64,000 nucleotides of DNA from Qipengyuania sp. JC766 (GCF_040717445.1 NZ_JBFEFL010000001.1:1-64000), one strand, 5' to 3'; shown: positions 1 through 11,882, numbered from the stretch's first letter. Made by a program: numbers and translations. Notes: generated from the letters alone by a model not told the origin.

Positions 1-1771
1 GAGCATCATCTGGTTGGCGCGGGTAGCGGTCGCGAGGTAGCCGAGGGCGACCGAATTATTGAACGCAGCAACGGAATTGGAACCGATCGCGACGGAGTAA
101 GTGCCGGTAGCGACGCTCGAACGTCCGAGCGCGCTAGAATCGATGCCGCCCGCTTGCGCCTCCGTCCCAACGGCAGTCGAATTCGCGCCGATAGCCTTGG
201 CCAAACGTCCCACTGCATTGGAATTGGTCGCTTCCGCTACGGCCCCTGTGCCAAAGGCCGAAGAGTTGAGGCCCGCCGCCTTGGAAAATGCACCGACGGC
301 ATTGGAATTGGCGCCGGTCGCTGACGCCACTCGTCCGAACGCAGTCGCCTGACCGGCATTCGCGCTCGCGGCGGAACCGAAAGCGGTATCGCCCGACTGG
401 CTGGCAGAAGCCTGACGACCGACGGCTGTCGTATTCACTCCGGACGCGACCGACTGGCGCCCCAACGCTGTCGAATTGACTCCCGAAGCCCTGGCTGCGG
501 TCCCGATCGCGATGCCGTCGGCGCCGGCAGCGCTGGCATTGACCCCTAGTGCTATTGACGCCTCGCCGCCTGCTCGTGCGTCGCTTCCAGCCGCCACCGA
601 ATTGTTGCCGCTTGCTCGCGCAGCCGGGCCAGTCGAATTGGCAGTGAAGTAGATCGATCCCGTTCCGGCAGCCCCCCCTGCGTCGATGTTCGCCAGCGCG
701 TCGTAGAGCTGGCCGACCGTCACCGCATCGTTATCGTCGATACCGTAGGCGATATTGACCAGCCGCCGCGTCAGGCTCGCATTGCCGAAAGAGACGGTGT
801 TGGATGCGGATGCGACCGATCCAAAGCCGATCGCGACGCTGTTGTAACCCGTGACCTCGGAACTCGCACCGAGGGCGAGTGCGCCATAACCAAACGCGCC
901 GCTTTGATTGCCCAGCGCTACACTCGCATAGCCACTTGCCGCGTTCGTGCTGCCTAAAGCGAGCGAGTTTTGGCCGACAGCGTTGCTGCCTGCGCCGAAT
1001 GCCGCCGCACCTTCACCCGCATTGGCGAGATCGCCGATGGCAACAGCATGGTTGCCATTTGTGGCGCTGCTCGAACCGATGGCAACGCTGGATTCTCCGA
1101 GCGCTGAGGACGTTTCGCCGAGCGCGACGGCACCGTCGCTGAACGCGCTGCTGTCGCGACCGATGGCGAGGCTGCCTTCGCTGCCGGCGCGGCTGTTCGC
1201 GCCCATCGCAACACTTTCTAACCCGCCGGCGCTGCTATCGCTACCGGCCGCGACCGAGCCATAGCCGCTCGCAACGCTGTCGGCGCCCAGCGCCAGTGCG
1301 CGACCGTTGGCGTCCGCACCCTTGCCGACCGCCGTTGAGCCGACATCGCCCGCCAGCGCGCCGTATCCGATGGCGACCGAATGCGCGCGCGTCGTCGCCG
1401 CGGACCCGCCGATCGCGATCGAACCTTCGCCGTTCGCGCGTGCATCCAGACCCGTGGCGATACCGGCCAGCCCGTTTACCGTAGTGCCGGAACCGGCCGC
1501 GATGGATCCGACACCGAATGCACGCGCATCGTCGCCCACCGCCACGCTCTGTGCTCCTGTCGCGCGGGTCGAACTGCCGATGGCGGTCGCATCGTCGCCT
1601 TCCGCGCGTGCATCGATCCCGCATTCCAAACTGTCGTCTTCGGTGTCAGGTAGACCGTCGGCTCCAAGAGCGGCGTTGCATTCGGCCGTTTGGTCCGCTG
1701 CCGCCGGAAAGGCAACCGCAATTGCAGGTGCAGCAAGCAAAGCTGCCGCAACGACACGCAAATTTTTCATC
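1..1771 (-). CDS. Trimeric autotransporter adhesin (YadA/Hia-type head), 3' end outside window
   Basis: From the ATG at 1771 (G-rich Shine-Dalgarno region just upstream) the minus strand stays open for 590 codons and runs off the left edge. Residues 1-25 form a Sec signal peptide ending in PAAA; Cys31 and Cys50 follow. From about residue 60 the protein is a long run of 14-16-residue units of the type SVAIG.., the left-handed parallel beta-roll of trimeric autotransporter heads. Around residue 345 there is a neck motif DAVTVGQLYDAL, then a second block of head repeats. The membrane-anchor barrel must lie beyond the window. The expected role is surface adhesion or biofilm formation. Repeat family and neck are seen directly; trimerisation is inferred from the family. 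Confidence 0.85.
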
Positions 1772-1925
1772 GTTGATGCCCCCCGGAGGGGCTGGCCATG
1801 TTTGGACCGGCGAACCTCCCGGCCCGGCTATAGCAAGCCGCAATGCCGGGCATAAGATGCAAATTGCAGTCGGGCTGCCGGCGTCGCTGGACGCTCGTGG
1901 TCGAAGCCTCTACACTGCACGCCAT

Positions 1926-4551
<2,626 letters not shown>

Positions 4552-4559
4552 GTTGGAGT

Positions 4560-4703
4560 GGCTTCGCGGCGACGCAGAACTCGGACAGTTATTTGGCGAG
4601 GGAGAACATCAAGCGCGAGCCCTTGGCCGAGGAGGCCGAGGAAGCGGAAAAGGGCATAAAGGGGATGAGCGAGGTTTACCGCGAGCCTAGTTCGAAGCTT
4701 TGA
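4560..4703 (+). pseudogene. Decayed duplicate of the thiC 3' end
   Basis: Nine bases after the DUF427 stop, the plus strand reads [16 protein letters not shown] and continues to a TGA at 4701-4703. Aligned by eye with the ThiC C-terminus ([16 protein letters not shown]...), about 26 of 42 residues match. The final ThiC residues are replaced by an unrelated tail. It has no start codon, SD or upstream ThiC sequence, so it is a 3' fragment and not a gene. It sits exactly where normal GC-rich sequence gives way to the A+T-richer KAP gene. See findings for its possible origin. Confidence 0.85.
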
Positions 4704-4748
4704 AAAAGTTTAGTCAAAGAACTCGAAATCAATCTTGGGGCCATAATT

Positions 4749-6461
4749 ATGACCGCAGCACTCGCTCAAATCGAAATGTTTCGCTTTCTGGCTTCGACAC
4801 ATCCCGAAGTCCTCAGCGTCTCAGGGCGTTGGGGCGTTGGCAAGACTTACGCTTGGGCAAAAGCGCTGAATGAATGCAGGGAGCAAGGAACCTGCCCAAG
4901 AAAGCGATATTCGTACGTTTCCGCGTTTGGGGTCAGTTCAATCAAAGAGCTCAAACAAGCAGTTTTTCAGTCCACTGTGAGACTGGATGGTAATGCTATC
5001 GAACCGACCGTCGATTCCTTTCGTGAGAATCTTCGGACGATAGAGGGCGCTTCGCGCCTCGCTGAGTGGACTGGCAGGCGCTTATCGAAAGCTTCCTCGT
5101 CTCTTGTCTCGCTCATTCCTTGGGCTGGCTCCGCTGGCGATCTGATCCTTCCAACAGCTTCGCTACTAATTCGTGACCAGATAGTGTGCATCGACGACCT
5201 TGAGAGGTCGGGAAACGGCTTGAGCATTGTTGAGGTGCTCGGGTTTGCGACAGAGCTCAAGGAAACTAGGAATTGCAAGGTCGTTCTGCTTTTGAACAAG
5301 GACCGCCTCAATGGCGAATTATCACAATTTGACGGCTATCTTGAAAAGGTTGCCGACCAAGCGATCGTTTTCGAGCCGCTACCAATCGAATCGGCGAACA
5401 TCGCGCTGGAGCAAGATGATGAGCTTGGACAAAAACTATTATCTCTTGTCGTGAAGCTAGGAATCACGAACATTCGCGTGATCCGGCGTATCCGCAGGTT
5501 CGTGTCGCACTTAGAAGGGCAGTTCGCTTCTTGGCATCCGTCCACGGTTGAGCAAGCGATCCAATCTCTAGCGTTGTTTGGCTGGAGTATTTTTGAACCT
5601 GACCAAGCGCCCAGTATGGCTTCTATTAGGTCGTACAATCGGTATCAGGGGTTCTTCGAGACAGACGAGGGTTCAGGCGATGAAGAAAGTCAATCGCTAA
5701 GCCATTTGATGCAGGCGTATGGTTTTGTCGGAGTGGATGATTTTGATGAGGTGTTAATCGAGGGCCTTGAAAACGGCGCCTTCAATCTCGCAAAGCTAGG
5801 TGAACAGGCCCAAACTCTCAATGATCAGTTCGACAACGCAGCAGCTCGCGAAGTTATTGCTTCGCCTTGGGAATTGTTCGGCGGCACGTTTGATGACAAC
5901 CGAGATAGTATCGAGACTGCCATTCGTGAGGCCGTGAACAATCATGCTCTGAATGTCAGCCCAAGTGAAATCAATGGGTATTATGATTTGCTTTGTGACA
6001 TCGGAAGGAGTGAAGCAGCCGACGAAATACTAAGTTCGTATATTCAGTACTCAGAGGATCGTCCAAGGTCGTTCTTCGAACCCTCATCACACCCCAGCTT
6101 TTTCCGTAGAGCAAATGATAATGTCCGCTCTGCTTTCGAGGCCGCGCTTGCCGCACGGCCCCTCGAACGAAATCCAATCGAGGTCTTGTCAGGGATTGAG
6201 ACTAATAGCGGCTGGAACCCAGACGACATTGAATTTTTAGCAAGCCTCCCAACAGAGAAGCTGGTCGAAATCTACAAATCTTTGGAAGGCAATCAGCTTC
6301 GAACGGCTTTGAGGGCTTCCATGCGATTCATTGATTCAAATTCTGGACCACAATCTTACCAGCAATTTGGCCAGCGGGTTCGGCAGGCTCTTGAACGAAT
6401 AGCCGCCGAGTCGAATCTGAATGCTATCAGGATCCGTAGCTATTTAGGGCCAGACCATTAG
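4749..6461 (+). CDS. KAP-type P-loop NTPase, possible defence gene
   Basis: The protein has 570 residues. Walker A GRWGVGKT is at about residues 26-33. A hydrophobic Walker B strand ending CIDDLER is at about 145-153, followed by VVLLLNKDRL near 178, the sensor-1/NKD-like strand. This order and the DDLER signature fit KAP-family P-loop NTPases, a family that includes the phage-exclusion protein PifA. The C-terminal 350 residues are mostly helical and not recognised. No transmembrane segment is obvious. Codon use and base composition are much more A+T-rich than all neighbours, and the gene has no operon partner. Recent acquisition is well supported; the anti-phage role is a guess from the family and context. 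Confidence 0.75.
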   Translation: MTAALAQIEMFRFLASTHPEVLSVSGRWGVGKTYAWAKALNECREQGTCPRKRYSYVSAFGVSSIKELKQAVFQSTVRLDGNAIEPTVDSFRENLRTIEGASRLAEWTGRRLSKASSSLVSLIPWAGSAGDLILPTASLLIRDQIVCIDDLERSGNGLSIVEVLGFATELKETRNCKVVLLLNKDRLNGELSQFDGYLEKVADQAIVFEPLPIESANIALEQDDELGQKLLSLVVKLGITNIRVIRRIRRFVSHLEGQFASWHPSTVEQAIQSLALFGWSIFEPDQAPSMASIRSYNRYQGFFETDEGSGDEESQSLSHLMQAYGFVGVDDFDEVLIEGLENGAFNLAKLGEQAQTLNDQFDNAAAREVIASPWELFGGTFDDNRDSIETAIREAVNNHALNVSPSEINGYYDLLCDIGRSEAADEILSSYIQYSEDRPRSFFEPSSHPSFFRRANDNVRSAFEAALAARPLERNPIEVLSGIETNSGWNPDDIEFLASLPTEKLVEIYKSLEGNQLRTALRASMRFIDSNSGPQSYQQFGQRVRQALERIAAESNLNAIRIRSYLGPDH

Positions 6462-6497
6462 GCAACTTCCGCGAGAATTTTGAGGCAGCCTACGATG

Positions 6498-6977
6498 TCA
6501 ATAGAGGGCGCCATGACATTCCCGCCCCATCCCCACCAGCACCCAATCCAGCGCCTGCAGGAAACTCGACCGATCCGCCTTGCTGAACGGCGGCGGCCCA
6601 CCACCAACCCCGTCCATTCCCGTGCGCAGGTCTTCCATGATCGCGCGGGTGGCGAGGGCGCTGCCGATGCTGGCGGCGTCGAAGGGCTTTCCGTCGTGGC
6701 GCAACACCGTCGCGCCCGCTTTCAGGCAGCGTTCGGCCAGCAGGATGTCGGCGGTGATCACCACGCTGCGTGGCCCCGCGGCCTCCGCGATCCAGTCATC
6801 CGCCGCGTCGAAGCCGCCGGGGACCACCACGCGCTTCACCCGCTCGCTGACCGGCACGCGGAAGGGGCTGTTGCTGACCACGCGGACGTGTGCGCCGTAG
6901 CGCGCGGCGACGCGGTAGATCTCCTCCTTCACCGGGCAGGCATCGGCATCGACGAGGATGGTGACGGGTGCGCTCAT
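6498..6977 (-). CDS. YaiI/YqxD family protein (UPF0178)
   Basis: The protein has 159 residues, the usual size for the family. The N-terminal signature VDADACPVKEE is at residues 9-19, followed by the PIN-like fold core with VVSNSPFRVP and TADILLAERCL. The family is predicted to be a metal-dependent nuclease-like cytosolic protein, but its function is not proven. It is monocistronic and convergent with the foreign KAP gene; its 3' end marks where native composition resumes. Confidence 0.9.
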   Translation of the reverse strand: MSAPVTILVDADACPVKEEIYRVAARYGAHVRVVSNSPFRVPVSERVKRVVVPGGFDAADDWIAEAAGPRSVVITADILLAERCLKAGATVLRHDGKPFDAASIGSALATRAIMEDLRTGMDGVGGGPPPFSKADRSSFLQALDWVLVGMGRECHGALY

Positions 6978-7010
6978 GCAGCCTGCCTATAGGCGCTGGC
7001 GCGCTCCTGC

Positions 7011-7045
7011 CAAACCTGCCCAGCCAAACCTGCCCAGCCAAACCT
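7011..7045. repeat. Short tandem repeat, 14-bp unit
   Basis: CAAACCTGCCCAGC occurs twice in tandem (7011-7024 and 7025-7038), followed by a partial third copy, CAAACCT. It lies in the 98-bp gap between the DUF2061 gene and yaiI. It looks like a replication-slippage product; no function is apparent. Confidence 0.8.
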
Positions 7046-7075
7046 AGGGGGGGCTCGCCGCTGCAGCGAGGGCGC

Positions 7076-7318
7076 TCAGCCGCCGCGCGCGCGCTCTTCC
7101 GTGCCGTGGCGGTGGAGCAGGACGTCGAGCATGGCGGGGCGGCGTTTGCGTTCCCAAGCGCGCTCGTGGAAGAAGAACACCACCGCGTTCACCAGCGGCT
7201 CGACCAGCGCGATGCCGCTGGCGATCAGGATCGATCCGGTGAAGACATATGCGACCGTGAACCCCACCAGCAGGTGCAGGACGAGGAAGCTCAACGTCTT
7301 GGACAGGTCGCGTTTCAT
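7076..7318 (-). CDS. DUF2061 small membrane protein
   Basis: The protein has 80 residues: a basic N-terminus (MKRDLSKTLSF), a first membrane helix (about 12-30), a second (about 33-50), then FFHERAWER, the conserved end of DUF2061 proteins, and a basic tail. It is an inner-membrane protein of unknown function, transcribed upstream of yaiI in the same direction with a 98-bp gap holding a tandem repeat. Confidence 0.85.
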   Translation of the reverse strand: MKRDLSKTLSFLVLHLLVGFTVAYVFTGSILIASGIALVEPLVNAVVFFFHERAWERKRRPAMLDVLLHRHGTEERARGG

Positions 7319-7454
7319 GCCGGATACCTAACTCCTGCCGTTCATCGGTCCAAACGATCAAACCTGCACTGAGTAATCGGTTCCGCCGCTGATCGTGGGC
7401 GGGCGGAGAAAAAACGCTGTCCTACAGGCGGGCATCTGTGGCCTAGCATGGCGG

Positions 7455-7796
7455 ATGACACAGCAGAGCGATCCGCCGTCCGACAATTCGCGCTGGACCG
7501 GGCCGAAGGCGATGGCGTTCCTCCATGCGCTGGCGCAGCACGGCAAGGTGGCCGCGGCGGCGCGGGGCGTGGGGATGAGCCGGCAGGCGGCCTATCGCCT
7601 GCGCGCGCGGGCGCCGGAGTTCGCGCGGATATGGCATGTCGCCCTGCAGGAAGCCGCAACGCGGCGGGCGGCCGCCCGCAAGCGCAAGGCGCGGGTCCAT
7701 CCTTTGCTGGCGAAGGGGCCGCGCACGGGTGACACGCCGGCCGGACGGGTGACGGGCGGGCCGCTGACGGGTCACGGCCGCGGGGCCGCACGGTGA
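7455..7796 (+). CDS. Small helix-turn-helix protein
   Basis: The protein has 113 residues from the ATG at 7455; the frame is open further upstream but without a good start. Residues about 20-60 read FLHALAQHGKVAAAARGVGM followed by SRQAAYRLRARAPEFA, a Fis/terminase-small-subunit-like HTH in which the second helix is SRQAAYRLR. Then comes a helix with WHVALQEAA and an Arg/Lys-rich C-terminal tail. Proteins of this type are frequent in sphingomonads, with unknown targets. There is no operon partner. Confidence 0.7.
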   Translation: MTQQSDPPSDNSRWTGPKAMAFLHALAQHGKVAAAARGVGMSRQAAYRLRARAPEFARIWHVALQEAATRRAAARKRKARVHPLLAKGPRTGDTPAGRVTGGPLTGHGRGAAR

Positions 7797-7924
7797 CGCC
7801 GCGCCGCGCCGCGGTGTCAGGCGGCGCGAATACTGTGTCGCCGCCGCGACGCCGGGTCACACGATCCGGCGCAGGGTCACGCCTTCACGCCGCCAAGGTG
7901 GCGCAATGGCGGCTTTTTGCCCCT

Positions 7925-7959
7925 GGACACCGGTCCATGCGGTCCATGTCCCGGTGTCC
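7925..7959. repeat. Inverted repeat, 9-bp arms
   Basis: GGACACCGG (7925-7933) and CCGGTGTCC (7951-7959) form a perfect 9-bp stem around a loop that itself holds a direct repeat, TCCATGCGG/TCCATGTCC. It lies between the converging ends of the HTH gene and the lipoprotein gene. No T-tract follows on either side, so an intrinsic terminator is possible but not shown. Confidence 0.5.
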
Positions 7960-7988
7960 GAAGCGTGTTCGCGGGGTGCCGGGCCCGG

Positions 7989-8432
7989 TCAGACCGGGTT
8001 GGTCATCGCGGTCATGTCCGCGTCTGGCAGGGCGGCCAGTTCAGCGGCGGTCATGCCGGTCTGCACGTCCATGTCATCGCCATCGGGGCGCGTGGTCAGG
8101 CCGTCGAGACCGATCTCGACCCAGCGGTCGGGGTCGGTGTCGTCGAGCTCAACCACCAGGCCGGTGACCGCGCCCGCCGCCTCGCGCCGGACGAGTTCGA
8201 TGTCGCCCAGGTCGGTGCCGTCGGCCGCGACCAGGTCGGCGTCGAGCAGCTGCGCCTCGGTCATGCCGAGCGCGGCTTCCTCCATCCCGGCGGCGGCGGC
8301 GTTCTGGTCGGCCTGGCGTTCGACCGTGTCCTCGATCTGGTCGGCTTCGCGCTCTGCCGGGGTTTCGCCGCAGGCGGCGATCAGCGCGCATCCGGCGGCG
8401 AGGCTGGCGAAGGCGGGGAGGGCGAGTTTCAT
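7989..8432 (-). CDS. PRC-barrel-like lipoprotein
   Basis: The protein has 147 residues from the ATG at 8432, which has AAGGAC upstream; the longer frame to 8489 lacks an SD. The signal peptide ends in a lipobox, LIAAC. An acidic, Ala/Gln-rich helix follows (EREADQIEDTVERQ), then a domain of about 80 residues with AQLLDADLVAADGTDLGDIE that resembles a PRC barrel. It is expected to be anchored in the membrane facing the periplasm, with unknown function. It is divergent from the HPF gene; a GGAAC-N16-CATT sequence on the minus strand near 8470-8494 is a weak match to an EcfG promoter. Confidence 0.7.
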   Translation of the reverse strand: MKLALPAFASLAAGCALIAACGETPAEREADQIEDTVERQADQNAAAAGMEEAALGMTEAQLLDADLVAADGTDLGDIELVRREAAGAVTGLVVELDDTDPDRWVEIGLDGLTTRPDGDDMDVQTGMTAAELAALPDADMTAMTNPV

Positions 8433-8614
8433 GGGCGGGTCCTTGTGTTGCCGATGTGTGTACCGGGGCAATGTCCGCCGCGACCGCATGTTCCGCGCGC
8501 GCGCGCGAGCCGCCCGCCGGACGCGAAAGGCTTTCGGTCGATCCGGCGGGCACCGATGGGCGCTGCGGATCGTTCCGGAAGGGTAAGACCAACTACCAGA
8601 AGGAGGAACCCGCC

Positions 8615-8959
8615 ATGCAGGTCCAGTTCAATTCAGACAGCTCGGTCATGGGGACGCAGAACGTCGCCGAACGCATCGAGGCGGCCGTGCGCGAGAAGCT
8701 CGCCCGTTTCGAGGACCGGCTGACGCGCATCGAGATCCACGTGCGCGACGAGAACGGACCCAAGCACGGCGCGGACGACAAGGCCTGCACGATCGAGGCG
8801 CGGCCCAAGGGCGGCAAGCCGATCGGCGTGACCGAACATGCGAGCGCGGTGGACGATGCCGCCCGGCGCGCGGCGAACACGCTGGCGCAGCGACTGGACC
8901 GCGTGCTGGGCAAGGCCAGCAAGCACAATCACGATCCGCGCCCCGAAAAGGCGATGTGA
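8615..8959 (+). CDS. HPF/RaiA-type ribosome-associated protein
   Basis: The protein has 114 residues from the ATG at 8615, with a strong SD AGGAGG at 8601-8606. It has the short-HPF fold: MQVQFNSDSS, an alpha helix VAERIEAAVREKLARFEDRL, a strand RIEIHVRDEN, then KACTIEARPKGGKPI and a second helix. These proteins bind the 30S decoding region and protect idle ribosomes in stationary phase. The tail after residue 100 is short and lacks the long-HPF dimerisation domain. It stands alone. Confidence 0.85.
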   Translation: MQVQFNSDSSVMGTQNVAERIEAAVREKLARFEDRLTRIEIHVRDENGPKHGADDKACTIEARPKGGKPIGVTEHASAVDDAARRAANTLAQRLDRVLGKASKHNHDPRPEKAM

Positions 8960-8987
8960 TCCCGGCGCATGCCGGCACCGGGTGGTG

Positions 8988-10901
8988 CTACTCCAGCACC
9001 ATCCGGTAGCGCAGCGAGAAGCTCGGATTGGCCGATCCGTTGGAGGCCCGCAGCGTACCGCCCGGCGTGAAGCGAATCGCGGTCACCGCCGGATCCTGCG
9101 GCCCCACGGGGCTGTAACCGAAGGTCGCGCCGCCCGGGGCGCTGGAGTAGGCGACGTTGCTGGCGGCGCTGAAGGTGAGGCCGCTGGCAACCGCGCCGTC
9201 CGTGAAGACCGGTTGGAAGGCGGTCCGCCAGGCTGCGTCGCGATCCGGCAGGTCGACCAGGCGCAGGGTCGAGGCATCGACCGGCGCATCGCCCGTGTTG
9301 GTGACGGTGACGGTGTACTCGACGATCGCGCCGGGGATCGCCAGCGGGACGGCATTGCCCAGCGGATCGGACACGATGCGCGACGTCTTGGTGACGCCGA
9401 TGATCGCGCGCAGCGGATCGCGCGTGTTGGTGATGGTGCAGGTGATGACGTCGCCCAGCCGCGGCACCACCGTACCGCTCGCGCCGCCCGATGGCAGCGC
9501 GGTGGTGGATGTCGCATTGCGATTGGTACAGGCGAGGGCTGGGCGATAGCGGGCAAGGGTGGTGGTCCCGCTCGCCGTCTCCGCCAGGAGGTAGGTGTTG
9601 CCTGCGATGGCGCTCAGCCGCCCGGTGGTCGAAGGTGTCGCGGTGGTGCTGGTCCCCGTGGTGGTGAAAGCCGCCACCTGCGCATTGGCCGTCTGGTTGC
9701 GGACTGCGAGGGCGAACTGGTCGGTCGGGAAGATGCGCCCCGGCGAGGCGATCGCCACGCGCAGCTCGAGCTTTGGGTTCGGCGTGTTGACAAACGTGCA
9801 GTCGACGAAGTCGCCGAACTGGAGCGTCCCGAAGTCGTAGCTGGTCGTCACCAGGTTGCGCGGCAGGGCGGTGCTCGAAGCGGTGTTCTCGTTGGTGCAG
9901 GAGAGTACGGAGCGATAATCCGCCAGCGTGCTGGCACTGCCGGACACCATCGCCTCGCGCAGCACCAAAGGCACTCCGGTGGTGGAATTGAACACCGCTG
10001 CGGGGAAGGGCCCGAAGCCGGTGCCGCTCGTCTGGCCGGACGCGTAGGTCGTGGCCCCGTCGCGGGACTCGATGAGGAAGCGGAACTGGTCGGCATCGGC
10101 GATACGGGCGCCCTCGATCCGCTTGCTAAGCGTGATGGACGCGAAGCGCACGGCCAGCATCACGCCCTGCAGGCCGGACCCGCGCATCGTGACGCTGACC
10201 GTGGTCGGGTTCAGGGAACTGACGATGAACGCGCCGACCCGTCCCGTCGCTCCGCCGCCAGAGGCGCGGAAGGTCGTGGTGCCGATACCGGTGGTGGTCG
10301 GGTAGACGGACCCGCTGATCGGCGCGACCTGGTCGAGCACCTGCCAGGCGGAACCGTTGGTGATGTACTCCTGGTACTCCTGCCCGTCCGTCGATTCGGC
10401 ATCGGCCACGACGAACGAGTACTGGCTCGCCTGCGCGACACCGGCGGGCGGGATGATCCGGATGTTGCTGAAGTTGAGTGTCGTCGTCGCGCCATTGATC
10501 GCCTGGTAGAGCACCGGCCGGCCGGGAATGTTGAGGAAGCTGCTGTTGCCGACGGCCGCGCCGCTCCAGCTGGGTGCCGTGGCGCTCGTGAGCACGGTAG
10601 CGGTCGTCGTGGGCGCGTTCGTCACCCGCAACTGGAAGGCGAGGCGTGATCCGTCCGGGAGAGTGTAGGACATCGCCTGTCCGGTCGCGGAGCGTGCTAG
10701 CGTGTCGCTGTAATTGCTCATGTTGAGCCAGCAATAGGTCTCCCACGAGGACGGCGCAGCACCGCGCGCACCGGCACGCGAGCAATCCTGGGCATACGCA
10801 TCGTGCGCCAGAAGCGCGGCCATCGCTGCCAGGAGCGATAGCACGAGGCGCACGAGCCGGCTGGCAGGTCGCGGCCCGAACGTTAGGCGGGGTTGGTCCA
10901 C
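8988..10901 (-). CDS. Large secreted surface protein with CshA-like, prealbumin-like and DUF11-like domains
   Basis: The frame is open up to 11210, but that part is antisense to the DUF6491 gene. The GTG at 10901 is the best start, because it places a signal peptide (LVRLVLSLLAAMAALLA, then AYAQ) at the N-terminus; about 637 residues follow. N-terminal 250 residues: a Ser/Thr/Gly-rich beta domain like CshA-type surface repeats. Middle: two prealbumin-like beta domains with the paired-Cys pattern LSCTNEN / CTFVNT and LACTNRN / CTITNT. C-terminal 120 residues: DUF11-like (VEYTVTVTNTGDAPVDASTL). No anchor or sorting motif is seen. Extracellular or cell-surface location is inferred. No good SD precedes the GTG, so the start is uncertain. 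Confidence 0.7.
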   Translation of the reverse strand: MDQPRLTFGPRPASRLVRLVLSLLAAMAALLAHDAYAQDCSRAGARGAAPSSWETYCWLNMSNYSDTLARSATGQAMSYTLPDGSRLAFQLRVTNAPTTTATVLTSATAPSWSGAAVGNSSFLNIPGRPVLYQAINGATTTLNFSNIRIIPPAGVAQASQYSFVVADAESTDGQEYQEYITNGSAWQVLDQVAPISGSVYPTTTGIGTTTFRASGGGATGRVGAFIVSSLNPTTVSVTMRGSGLQGVMLAVRFASITLSKRIEGARIADADQFRFLIESRDGATTYASGQTSGTGFGPFPAAVFNSTTGVPLVLREAMVSGSASTLADYRSVLSCTNENTASSTALPRNLVTTSYDFGTLQFGDFVDCTFVNTPNPKLELRVAIASPGRIFPTDQFALAVRNQTANAQVAAFTTTGTSTTATPSTTGRLSAIAGNTYLLAETASGTTTLARYRPALACTNRNATSTTALPSGGASGTVVPRLGDVITCTITNTRDPLRAIIGVTKTSRIVSDPLGNAVPLAIPGAIVEYTVTVTNTGDAPVDASTLRLVDLPDRDAAWRTAFQPVFTDGAVASGLTFSAASNVAYSSAPGGATFGYSPVGPQDPAVTAIRFTPGGTLRASNGSANPSFSLRYRMVLE

Positions 10902-11021
10902 GGGGCGCGTGGTAAAACGAAAACCTTTATGGGCCGCTAACCAGTCGCATTTTCGCTTTTGTGAAGGTTTGGAACGTGCTCCCACCCATGCGATTGGTTC
11001 GGTGAGAGAGGAGACCTTTCG

Positions 11022-11435
11022 ATGCCCCAACGAATTCTGCGCCTGCTGCCCGCTTCCCTCGCCGGCCTGGCGATCGCCGCCTGTGCCCCGGTAGAAGGCG
11101 AAAGCGGGAGCTATTCCCCCGCTTCCTCCGCGAACGAGCGAGAGTGCTTCTCGCAACTTTCCGTCACCGGGTACCGGCGCGCACCGGAATCGGCCAGCGG
11201 TGCCGAACAAATCTATGTCGATGTCGGCGCAAGCGACACTTACCTTTTCGAGACATTCGGTGGTTGTCCTCAGCTCGACTGGAGCCGCACCATTGCCTTC
11301 GATACGAAGGGGTTCGGCCGCATCTGCACCGGCCTTGATGTCGACCTGATCGTTCCCGATCGCAATCTCGGGCCGCGCAATTGTCCCGTCAGGATGGTGC
11401 GCAAGCTAGGACCGGAAGAGGATGACGGTCGCTAG
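11022..11435 (+). CDS. DUF6491 family lipoprotein
   Basis: The protein has 137 residues. Its signal peptide ends in lipobox AIAAC (Cys21). The mature part has the DUF6491 pattern: CFSQLSVTGYR, IYVDVGASDTYLFE, GGCPQLDW, then FGRICTGLD and CPVRMVRKL. The four cysteines could form two disulfides in the periplasm. The function of the family is unknown. SD GAGAGGAGA lies upstream of the ATG. It is monocistronic, and its stop lies in a hairpin shared with the convergent gene. Confidence 0.8.
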   Translation: MPQRILRLLPASLAGLAIAACAPVEGESGSYSPASSANERECFSQLSVTGYRRAPESASGAEQIYVDVGASDTYLFETFGGCPQLDWSRTIAFDTKGFGRICTGLDVDLIVPDRNLGPRNCPVRMVRKLGPEEDDGR

Positions 11436-11457
11436 GTTCTGGCTGGCTCGGAACCTA
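11433..11457. terminator. Candidate hairpin between convergent stops
   Basis: TAGGTTC (11433-11439) pairs with GAACCTA (11451-11457). The hairpin contains the stop codons of both convergent genes, DUF6491 and the 4-TM protein. The stem is short and no T-tract follows, so activity as a bidirectional terminator is only possible. Confidence 0.3.
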
Positions 11458-11874
11458 AGCTCTCTGAGGGACGACATGGGCGCGCCTGTCCGCAAGTAGG
11501 CCGAGCACCATGACGAGCATTGCGGGCAAGGCCCAGAACGCCGCGAACACCTGGCAGAGCCATCGCGCTTCACCGTCCGCAACCAAAGCGAACAGGGTCA
11601 GTAGGACTGCGACCGATTGCATCCCTGCGAACCATAACGGCCAGTAGCGGTGCGATCGCAGCGCATGTTGGGTAACGACACCGAGCAGCGCGAGGTCGAG
11701 GACCAGGATCGCGCCGATCCGCGTCACGCCTTCGGGCAGGGATTGCGCCCCCGCCGATAGAGCCGAGACCAAGAGGATCGCCACGAGGACGCGGCGATCC
11801 GCGCGATCTCCCGCCTGCCATCCGATCGCGATCGCGCCGAGCAGAAAGGACCAGAAGACAAGCGGGACGATCAT
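11455..11874 (-). CDS. Small multi-pass membrane protein, unknown
   Basis: The protein has 139 residues and about four to five hydrophobic segments (approximately 3-19, 28-42, 52-68, 78-98, 106-128), with a basic C-terminus RRAHVVPQRA. No family is recognised. It starts 8 nt after the stop of the 11883-12236 gene and is probably cotranscribed with it and with the HTH-TM regulator at 12293-12748. Its job is probably at the inner membrane with those two partners. A longer upstream reading frame is not plausible, because it overlaps the partner gene in another frame. Confidence 0.6.
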   Translation of the reverse strand: MIVPLVFWSFLLGAIAIGWQAGDRADRRVLVAILLVSALSAGAQSLPEGVTRIGAILVLDLALLGVVTQHALRSHRYWPLWFAGMQSVAVLLTLFALVADGEARWLCQVFAAFWALPAMLVMVLGLLADRRAHVVPQRA

Positions 11875-11882
11875 CGGTTGCC

